The notes under the pieces: model-generated
What the model was told of the DNA's origin: nothing
What the model saw: only the letters and a program-made list of their open reading frames with translations
The model's database searches: none
Part shown: positions 8,019-14,400 of the stretch, piece by piece
Layout of the letters: each line of letters starts with the position of its first letter
Position numbering within the stretch: the first letter of the stretch is position 1
Assembly: GCA_964497135.1 (NCBI GenBank)
Contig: CAZCDO010000018.1
Location: 1 to 32,125 of the forward strand
Source of the DNA: CAIJXV01 sp964497135
Lineage (GTDB): Bacteria > Verrucomicrobiota > Kiritimatiellia > CAIKKV01 > CAIJXV01
Direction of reading: 5' to 3'
Length of the DNA: 32,125 nt
Position numbers and translations under genes: made by a program

Positions 8019-10415
8019 CTAACCCTTGCGCTTTTTTTCCGGGGGCAGTCGGGCGCCGGTGTGCAGGATCAGGTCCGCCCCTTGTGCCAGTTGATTCAAC
8101 ACCATGGGCCAGCCGCGGCCGGGTTCGACATAGAGCCGGTCGATGTCCTTTTGCCGCTCGTTGAAGGCGGCAAAATCAAGGAGGACCCGGTAAGGATCCT
8201 GCGCCTCGAACAGGTGCTGCAAGAGGGGCTTGAAAACCGTCTGGCCGGGCGGGAACAACCCGCGGTTCAGATTTTCCAGGAGATTGCGCAGGGTTTCATT
8301 TCCGGCCACCACGCCCCGGGGATGGTGTCCTTTGGGGGCGAGGGTCGGCTCCCCGAAGGTCAGCACATCCGGGGGATGTGTGAATTGCGATAGATGACGG
8401 GCTTTGGAGGAGAGGATCCACGCGCCATTGAACAAATAGCGGATCCAGGCGGTGGAAAAGGTTTCATGCCCGGGCGCCCATAACACGTCGCATTGAGTGG
8501 CCGACCGCGTCAGGCTATCCACCAGGTCGGAGTTGGGATTCAACAGGGTGAACAGGCGCAGGCGATCGGTGGTCAGGGGGTCGGTGTTGATCAACTGCTG
8601 GAGATGCAGGGCCAGTTTGACCAGGGCAAATTCGCCGGTCTCGCGCGGATCGAACGTGCCCAAAAGGAAAACCGTGCGGGGGGGCGGCGAAAAATCCAGA
8701 CTTTCGCGGAGTTGAAGATAACGGGACAGGATCTCCAACAGCAGCAGAAGATGCCGGTTATTCATCCGGAAGGAGGCGGGGTAAACCTCCCAGAGACTCG
8801 TCGGATCGAGCGCGTATCCCAAATCGGATTGGAGATCCCGGGCGGTCTGGGTTTTGTGGTCGGCCTTGATCGTCATCCACGCTTCCTGGAACCCGCGATC
8901 CTGGGCGAATTTTTTCAGCTGGGAGAGTTCTTCCGGCCGAGTCATCCATTCCGTGCCGATGGCATCGGAAATCAAGGCGGTCAAGTTCGGATTTGTTTTC
9001 TGAAGAACCAGGGGCAGATTGATCCCTTGCGGATGAACTTTGAGGCGGCCGGGCGACAGGAGGTTCCAGGCCGGATCCTGGTCGGATTCGAAGGGGGCGG
9101 ATACCTCGCCCGTTCCGGCGGCGAGCAGACACCAGTGACGGAGGCGGAGCTTTTTATCAGGACCTTCCTCGACGACGGACAATCGGCGAAGCTGGTGAAG
9201 GTCCCCCCGAAAGACTTCGGCGACATGTTCCAAATGGCGCCGATTCGCTTCGTAGATGATTTCCAGGTGGCGGGGCAGAAAGGCTTCCAACCATTTCACG
9301 GCGACCGTCGGAGAATCCTGGGCGGGCGCTTCCAACAGGGAAACGCGGGTGTTTTTTTGCGCCAGGTCCCAGGCGTCATCCCAGGCGAGATGGTACTCGT
9401 CGAGCAACAGGCGCAGGAATTCGGCCAGACCCAAGCCGGTGGCGGGCGACGCGAAATGGAATCGATGCGCGGCCAGTCCGGCGGGGGTGGGGTTATGGGC
9501 CCAGGCTTGACGCAGGCTTTTTTGCAGGGCGGCGCTGACCAGGAAGTGCAAACGCATCAGGCGTTGCGGGGACAGTTCCGTGTCGGTGTCTCCGGTCCAA
9601 TGGGACAGGCAATCCCGGGCGGCTTGGGCCGCCTCCAGCGCCGCCGGATCGTTTTCGCGCTGAGCGGCGCCGGGTCCCGTCGGCGCCGCCGATTCCCAGA
9701 AGGTGATCGGCCGGTGGGGGGGGCATCCGGTCGCGATCCAATCGAGCTTTCGCGGTTGAGCCCGGATCGTTTCGGCGCCTTCCCACCGCACGGAATATTT
9801 TCCGGCGGCATCAAAGAAATGGCGGGTTTGCCCGCCCCAGGAGACGGGTTCGGCGGTTTCTGGAGCTTCCATCAACAGGGGGGCGAAAGGGGAATCGATC
9901 CGTTCGGGAAAGAGCAGCGGGTGTTCCGCACCGGGCGTGGCTTGGGCAATCATCCGATAGCGGGGTGCTAACGCGGCGATGTCGAACGGGCCGGGCTCGA
10001 CCGATAGGAGATGGATCCAATCGATCCAAAATAGTTCCGGTTCCGTCAGCCCGCCATTCGGGTGGCGCCGGAAGGGGTTCAGGTCATCGACCGAAAAACC
10101 GACGGCGTTTAACTCGGCGCTGAGATCCTCCTCGAAAGGGTCTGACAACAACGATCCGGACGCCAGGCGGAAGGGGTCGAACGGGTCGAGGATGAAATGC
10201 ACCGTCACGGCCGGCGGGGCGCCCGGCTCCGCGGAGGAATGTCCGCCGCCGGTCGCCTGACGGCGCAGGCGAAGCGCCAGAATGGCGCAAAACCACTTTT
10301 CATGGCGCGTGGCCGTTTCGATCGAGCGACCGTAACACAGATTGAGCAAAGAGCGGACCCATTCGGAAAAAAGGGGGGGGGGGATGGGGGGCGGTGGATT
10401 TTTTTTCAGGCGCAT
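8019..10415 (-). CDS. Degenerate glycogen phosphorylase homologue, probable pseudoenzyme
   Basis: 798 residues, close to the usual 800-850 of GT35 phosphorylases. Phosphorylase landmarks can be followed in order: TATRHEKWFCAILALRLR (family TxRDxYxALAxxVRDRL), HPNGGLTEP at about 118-126 (family GNGGLGRLA), LHFLVSAALQ, LLLDEYHLAWDDAWDL, FLPRHLEIIYEANRRHLE, KTNPNLTALI, TDPLTTDRLRLFTLLN, YLFNGAW, DPYRVLLDF. Catalytic positions are lost by my alignment. The PLP lysine of NMKFxLNGA is Arg659 (WIRYLFNGA); the phosphate/active-site Lys-Arg and Lys of VKRIHEYK are Ala547, Ser548 and Asn553; the His of NDTHP is Ser323. The reading frame is open throughout, so a selected non-catalytic role (glucan binding, regulation) is more likely than decay. 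A GAGGT ribosome binding site lies about 9 nt before ATG. It is divergent from the NDK gene. Confidence 0.8.
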   Translation of the reverse strand: MRLKKNPPPPIPPPLFSEWVRSLLNLCYGRSIETATRHEKWFCAILALRLRRQATGGGHSSAEPGAPPAVTVHFILDPFDPFRLASGSLLSDPFEEDLSAELNAVGFSVDDLNPFRRHPNGGLTEPELFWIDWIHLLSVEPGPFDIAALAPRYRMIAQATPGAEHPLLFPERIDSPFAPLLMEAPETAEPVSWGGQTRHFFDAAGKYSVRWEGAETIRAQPRKLDWIATGCPPHRPITFWESAAPTGPGAAQRENDPAALEAAQAARDCLSHWTGDTDTELSPQRLMRLHFLVSAALQKSLRQAWAHNPTPAGLAAHRFHFASPATGLGLAEFLRLLLDEYHLAWDDAWDLAQKNTRVSLLEAPAQDSPTVAVKWLEAFLPRHLEIIYEANRRHLEHVAEVFRGDLHQLRRLSVVEEGPDKKLRLRHWCLLAAGTGEVSAPFESDQDPAWNLLSPGRLKVHPQGINLPLVLQKTNPNLTALISDAIGTEWMTRPEELSQLKKFAQDRGFQEAWMTIKADHKTQTARDLQSDLGYALDPTSLWEVYPASFRMNNRHLLLLLEILSRYLQLRESLDFSPPPRTVFLLGTFDPRETGEFALVKLALHLQQLINTDPLTTDRLRLFTLLNPNSDLVDSLTRSATQCDVLWAPGHETFSTAWIRYLFNGAWILSSKARHLSQFTHPPDVLTFGEPTLAPKGHHPRGVVAGNETLRNLLENLNRGLFPPGQTVFKPLLQHLFEAQDPYRVLLDFAAFNERQKDIDRLYVEPGRGWPMVLNQLAQGADLILHTGARLPPEKKRKG
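10373..10383. repeat. G11 homopolymer (C11 on the coding strand) inside a gene start
   Basis: Eleven consecutive G on the + strand, preceded by six A, fall within codons 11-16 of the - strand phosphorylase-like gene (Ile-Pro-Pro-Pro-Leu-Phe). An A8 tract lies a few codons earlier. A one-base change would shift the frame within the first 20 codons. Confidence 0.8.
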
Positions 10416-10453
10416 GAAGCGGTACCTCGGAGAAAGGCCGGACGCGGCTCTGG

Positions 10454-10483
10454 AATAAAGAGTTGCATTTCGTTGGGAGTCAA
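10454..10483 (-). promoter_or_regulatory. Promoter for the phosphorylase-like gene
   Basis: On the - strand TTGACT (10478-10483) is a strong -35. TTTATT (10454-10459) follows after an 18-bp spacer. The start site would be near 10447, about 30 nt before ATG 10415. It overlaps the + strand promoter of the NDK gene. Confidence 0.6.
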
Positions 10484-10492
10484 CCCTATCAT
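10463..10492 (+). promoter_or_regulatory. Possible promoter for the NDK operon
   Basis: TTGCAT (10463-10468) and TATCAT (10487-10492) are separated by 18 bp. It lies face to face over the divergent - strand promoter, so the two can hardly be occupied together. Confidence 0.45.
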
Positions 10493-10499
10493 GTTACTC

Positions 10500-10526
10500 A
10501 CCCCTGTCAAGCGGGGTCTGATTTTT
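10500..10526 (+). repeat. Hairpin plus T-run in the NDK leader, carrying a repeated 10-mer
   Basis: ACCCC (10500-10504) can pair with GGGGT (10513-10517) across an 8-nt loop, followed by CTGA and five T. The 10-mer CGGGGTCTGA at 10512-10521 recurs inside the NDK gene at 11486-11495, in similar surroundings (CAA before, TTGT after). It may be a weak attenuator or a fragment of a dispersed repeat. The stem is short, so terminator activity is uncertain. Confidence 0.35.
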
Positions 10527-10569
10527 GTATTCCCAACCGAATGATGAGGCTGTTCCGACCGGAGGATGT

Positions 10570-11736
10570 ATGGCGCAAGAACTGGCATTTGCTTTTATCA
10601 CCCCTTATACCATCGCGAAATCCCGGACCGGTGGCGTCATCGGCCGGCTGATGAGCCGCACCGGATTGGATCTGGTCGCCGCCCGGATGTTCGGTCCCAG
10701 TCGGGAACTGGTTGAACGCTATGCCGATTCCTTGATTCAAAGTAATCGGGCCGATCCGGAAGTGGCCCGGTTGCTCTCCGACTATGTCCGCATCAATTAT
10801 GCGCCGGATCCCCAGACCGGGCGGCCCCGGCGGGTGATTCTCCTGCTGTTCGAGGGTGAAAACGCCATTCAAAAAGTGCGCGAAGCCACGGGGCATGTCC
10901 ATTCCGGTTGGGTGGGGGGCGAGACCATTCGAGATACCTATGGGGACATGGTGCTGGATGAGGCGGGGGCCATCAAATATTTCGAGCCGGCGGTTCTGAT
11001 CGCCCCGTCGGTCGAACGGGCTGCGACGGTATTGCGGTTGTGGGCGGAATATTCCGAGCCGGATGGCGGTTTGGTGGAGTCGGCCGCCGATGTGGCCCTC
11101 GACGAAGGCATCCAGAAAACCCTGGTGCTGATCAAGCCGGATAATTTTCGGTTTCCCAGCGTGCGGCCGGGACATATCATCGATCTCCTGTCCCGCTCGG
11201 GCCTGCGCATCATCGGGATGCGCAAAATCCGGATGACGGTGGCCCAGGCCGAGCAGTTTTATGCCCCTGTGCGGCCGGTCCTGGAGGAAAAATTCAAATC
11301 GATCGCCGCCGCCAAAGCCGATGAACTCCTATCGTGTGGGTTCGGTTTTGCCATCCCGGATGGATTGAAACAAACCGTCGGCGATATTCTGGGGCCGATT
11401 TGCGGTCAGCGTCAATTCGAGCAAATTATCAAATTCATGACCGGTTTCCTTCCGTCCGAAGTCTTGGATTCCGATAAGTCGACAACGGGGTCTGAAAATT
11501 GTCTGGCGCTGGTTTACAAGGGAATGAGTGCGGTGGAGAAAATTCGCTATCTGCTGGGCCCCACGGACCCGGCCAAAGCCCAGCCCGGATCGGTTCGCCG
11601 GGAGTTTGGGAGCGACATCATGGTCAATGCCGCCCATGCTTCGGACTCTCCCGAAAACGCCCAGCGCGAATTGGATATCATTGATATTCACAAGGAATCC
11701 GTTCGCGAATGGGTGGAAAAGTATTATGGCGCCTGA
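10570..11736 (+). CDS. Tandem-domain nucleoside diphosphate kinase
   Basis: 388 residues, more than twice a normal NDK (about 140). The second half is recognisable as NDK: LVLIKPD (Lys189), LVYKG, GPTDPAKAQPGSVRREFG and VNAAHASDSPENAQRE with the phosphorylated His at 356. It has an insertion of roughly 60 residues between the KPD half and the GPTDP half. The first half (about 1-170) follows the same plan (AFAFITPYTIAKSRTGGVIG, LLFEGENAIQKVREATG), but KPD is TPY and the His motif is gone (AVLIAPSVERA). It is therefore probably a non-catalytic copy. NDK transfers gamma-phosphate between nucleotides. ATG 10570 is chosen over an in-frame start 45 nt upstream because GGAGG (10561-10565) precedes it and the upstream 15 codons show no family similarity. 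MBOAT follows after 53 bp. Confidence 0.8.
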   Translation: MAQELAFAFITPYTIAKSRTGGVIGRLMSRTGLDLVAARMFGPSRELVERYADSLIQSNRADPEVARLLSDYVRINYAPDPQTGRPRRVILLLFEGENAIQKVREATGHVHSGWVGGETIRDTYGDMVLDEAGAIKYFEPAVLIAPSVERAATVLRLWAEYSEPDGGLVESAADVALDEGIQKTLVLIKPDNFRFPSVRPGHIIDLLSRSGLRIIGMRKIRMTVAQAEQFYAPVRPVLEEKFKSIAAAKADELLSCGFGFAIPDGLKQTVGDILGPICGQRQFEQIIKFMTGFLPSEVLDSDKSTTGSENCLALVYKGMSAVEKIRYLLGPTDPAKAQPGSVRREFGSDIMVNAAHASDSPENAQRELDIIDIHKESVREWVEKYYGA

Positions 11737-11789
11737 AGCCCGCCGGATAAGGTTGGCGGGTCCCGGGTGCGAAGGAGACCGATTCCTCC

Positions 11790-13208
11790 ATGGTTTTTAG
11801 CTCCCTTCTTTTTTTGCTGGTATTACTGCCCCTGACCCTGATTGTTTACCGGGCGGTTCCCTGGGGCCTCAAGAACTGGGTCTTATTGGTGGCCAGCCTG
11901 ATCTTTTATGCTTGGGGCGCGCCGCGGTTTGTTTTCGTCCTGGGCGCCTCCTGCGCTCTTGATTATTACATCGGCCAAAAGTTGATTCCCACCGCCCCGG
12001 TCCTCCATCGACGGGCTTGGCTCGCCGTCTGCCTGATCTATAATCTCGGACTCCTCGGCTATTTCAAATACGCCAATTTTTTCGTCGAGCAAAGCAACCG
12101 TTTTTTAGATCTGTTTCAGGTGCTCCCCCTTACGTGGACTGCCGTCATTCTGCCCATCGGGATTTCTTTCTTCACCTTCCAAAAAATCAGTTACCTGGTC
12201 GATGTCTATTGGGGACATGTTCCTCCGGCGCGGAATTTGCGCGACTACATTCTTTACATCGTGCTGTTCCCCCAGTTGATCGCCGGCCCGATTGTCCGCT
12301 ATCACGACGTGGCCCGGCAATTGGTGGAGCGCGATCATCCGGCGCGACAGATGTTCGAGGGGATCTGGCGGTTTGCGGTTGGCATGGCCAAGAAGGTTCT
12401 GATTGCCAATCCCCTGGCGGAAATCGCCGATGGCGTTTTCGGGGCGCCGGCGACGGGATTGGATCCCGGCACCGCCTGGGTGGGCTTGTTGGCCTATGCC
12501 TTCCAGATCTATTTCGATTTTTCGGGCTATTCGGATATGGCCATCGGGTTGGGGCGCATGTTCGGGTTCGAATTTTTGGAAAATTTCAACCGACCCTATA
12601 CCGCGCTGAATTTTACCGATTTTTGGCGGCGCTGGCATATGTCATTGTCCAACTTTATGCGGGAATATCTCTATATCCCGCTGGGGGGGAATCGCGTCGG
12701 ACGGTTCCGGGGCTATTTAAATCTCTGGCTGGTTTTTCTCGTGTCCGGTTTCTGGCATGGCGCCAGTTGGAGTTTCGTCGTCTGGGGCTGTTATCACGGA
12801 CTTTTCCTATCTCTGGATAAATTAATCGGGTCCGCCCGCATGGCCCGGATTCCGCGGGGACTGGCTCTGCCGGCCACCTTTTTATTGGTCTGCGGCGGCT
12901 GGGTTCTTTTTCGCATGCCCACCCTGACCCAGTCGGGCCATTTCTTTGCCGCCCTGGCGGGAGCCAATGGAATGCCCGTCTGGCCCGATTGGATCACCCC
13001 CCGGTCGACCCTGATTTTGGCTCTGTCCCCCGTGTTTGTTTGGGGTCCCGCGGTTTGGGATCGCTGGTCGGCCCGGGTGCCGGAACGGGATAAGGACGTT
13101 CGCTGGAATGCTCCGCTCCGGTATGGAGTGGCCTGGCTCCTGCTGGTCGTGTCGGCGGCTGCCCTCGCGACCGGTCATTTCAACCCCTTCATTTATTTCC
13201 AGTTTTAA
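11790..13208 (+). CDS. MBOAT family O-acyltransferase (AlgI-like)
   Basis: 472 residues with about ten hydrophobic segments. The conserved MBOAT core is present: FPQLIAGPIVRY, AYAFQIYFDFSGYSDMAIG, DFWRRWHMSLSNFMREYLYIPLGG and SGFWHGASW, which contains the catalytic His323. Family members such as AlgI and DltB move acyl groups, usually acetyl, across the cytoplasmic membrane to an extracytoplasmic acceptor. AAGGAG at 11772-11777 is the ribosome binding site, with a rather long spacing of 12 nt. Part of it can pair with CTCC just before the start. The SGNH-type partner gene follows at once (1 bp after the stop), the standard pairing for O-acetylation of a polysaccharide. Confidence 0.93.
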   Translation: MVFSSLLFLLVLLPLTLIVYRAVPWGLKNWVLLVASLIFYAWGAPRFVFVLGASCALDYYIGQKLIPTAPVLHRRAWLAVCLIYNLGLLGYFKYANFFVEQSNRFLDLFQVLPLTWTAVILPIGISFFTFQKISYLVDVYWGHVPPARNLRDYILYIVLFPQLIAGPIVRYHDVARQLVERDHPARQMFEGIWRFAVGMAKKVLIANPLAEIADGVFGAPATGLDPGTAWVGLLAYAFQIYFDFSGYSDMAIGLGRMFGFEFLENFNRPYTALNFTDFWRRWHMSLSNFMREYLYIPLGGNRVGRFRGYLNLWLVFLVSGFWHGASWSFVVWGCYHGLFLSLDKLIGSARMARIPRGLALPATFLLVCGGWVLFRMPTLTQSGHFFAALAGANGMPVWPDWITPRSTLILALSPVFVWGPAVWDRWSARVPERDKDVRWNAPLRYGVAWLLLVVSAAALATGHFNPFIYFQF

Positions 13209-13209
13209 T

Positions 13210-14400
13210 ATGGATACTCGATTTTATAAATGGGCGAGCGTGCTGTTTGTGGTCGTCCTGCTCCTGCCCTCGTTTCAACGCTGGACGCGGCTTCTGCCCG
13301 AATACGGGTTGGGCGGAGTCGAAGAGCAGATGCCAAAACCCCAATGGACCGCGACGAATTGGTTCAACGGGACGTTTCAGCGGCAGTTTGAGGAGCGCTT
13401 GATCCGCCGGATCGGTTTCCGCGGGTTGCTGGTCCGGATCGACAACCAGATCAACTATTCGCTTTTTAATTTCCCCGCCTCCGGACGCGGGACCCGTGTG
13501 ATTATCGGGAAAGATCGCTGGCTGTTTGAACAAACCTATCTGGATCGGTATAATTCCTCCAAAATCGCGGCCGAAGAGGATAATCGCGACCGCATGCAAA
13601 AACTGGTCCGGTTACAGAACGTCTTGCGTCAGCGGGGCAAGGGGTTTTTAGTTGTGTTGACCCCCAGCAAAGTGGAGCTTTACTCCGAATATCTGCCGCC
13701 GGACAAGGTGGTTCCCGGTCGTCATCTGCGAGCCAGCGACTACGATAAAATGGCGCCCTTGTTGGACGAATATCGCATCCCCTGGCTGGACGTTCCGCGG
13801 TTCTTTCGTGAACTAAAAAAACAGTCCGACACGCCGCTCTTTCCCAAGGGCGGCGTCCATTGGAATTATTATGGCGCCGCGCTGGTCACAACCCAGATCA
13901 TCGACACGCTGGAGCGACAGATGGGGCGCAACTTCGCGCAAATGGTCTGCGAGGGGACGCGGGTGGATAACCAGGCTTTCGGGACCGATAACGATCTCGG
14001 CGATTTGCTGAACATTCTGACCTGGAGGTGGGATCAGGGGCCCCAGGTGCATCCGATCCTGAAACCCATCGCGGATGCGACCGCGCTCAAGCCCCGCCTG
14101 TTGTTCGTCGGCGATAGTTTTATTTTCACGCTGACCCACCTGATGCAGACGAATCATCTCTTTTCCGAGGCGACGACCTTCTATTATTACAAACGCCGTT
14201 TCGACTATCCCGCCGGAACCACGGCTCCGATCGATCATGACCGTCTGGATCTGGCCGCGGAAATCGACCGGGTGGATGCCGTGATCCTCGAAATCAACGA
14301 ATATTGGCTTCCTAAAATCGGGTTTGGATTCGTGGAACCCGCCCTCGAAGCCCTCGAAAAGAAGGCGGTGCCCGCCTCCGCCCCGGAAAATTCCCAATGA
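13210..14400 (+). CDS. AlgJ/AlgX-like SGNH O-acetyltransferase partner
   Basis: 396 residues starting MDTRFYKW followed by one hydrophobic segment (VLFVVVLLLPSF), so it should be anchored with the bulk outside the membrane. The fold markers of the AlgX/AlgJ family are present: IIGKDRWLF, LTPSKVELYSEYLP, GGVHWNYYGAAL (His217) and FVGDSFIFTL (Ser303 in a GDS motif). The Asp usually two residues before the active His is Gly215 here, so the triad may be completed differently. ATG 13210 is preferred over earlier in-frame codons, because those lie within the upstream MBOAT gene and would not fit the anchor. The last bases overlap the glgB start (ATGA). Confidence 0.82.
   Translation: MDTRFYKWASVLFVVVLLLPSFQRWTRLLPEYGLGGVEEQMPKPQWTATNWFNGTFQRQFEERLIRRIGFRGLLVRIDNQINYSLFNFPASGRGTRVIIGKDRWLFEQTYLDRYNSSKIAAEEDNRDRMQKLVRLQNVLRQRGKGFLVVLTPSKVELYSEYLPPDKVVPGRHLRASDYDKMAPLLDEYRIPWLDVPRFFRELKKQSDTPLFPKGGVHWNYYGAALVTTQIIDTLERQMGRNFAQMVCEGTRVDNQAFGTDNDLGDLLNILTWRWDQGPQVHPILKPIADATALKPRLLFVGDSFIFTLTHLMQTNHLFSEATTFYYYKRRFDYPAGTTAPIDHDRLDLAAEIDRVDAVILEINEYWLPKIGFGFVEPALEALEKKAVPASAPENSQ

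Noticed and set aside
8493..9971. Long + strand open frame (492 codons) opposite the phosphorylase-like gene
   Set aside because: Its product is Gly/Gln/Arg-rich with no motif, and it is antisense to a frame with clear phosphorylase landmarks; GC-rich genes often create such shadows.
8019..10415. Treating the phosphorylase-like gene as a decaying pseudogene
   Set aside because: The frame is open over nearly 800 codons with a promoter and ribosome binding site; neutral decay would have introduced stops.
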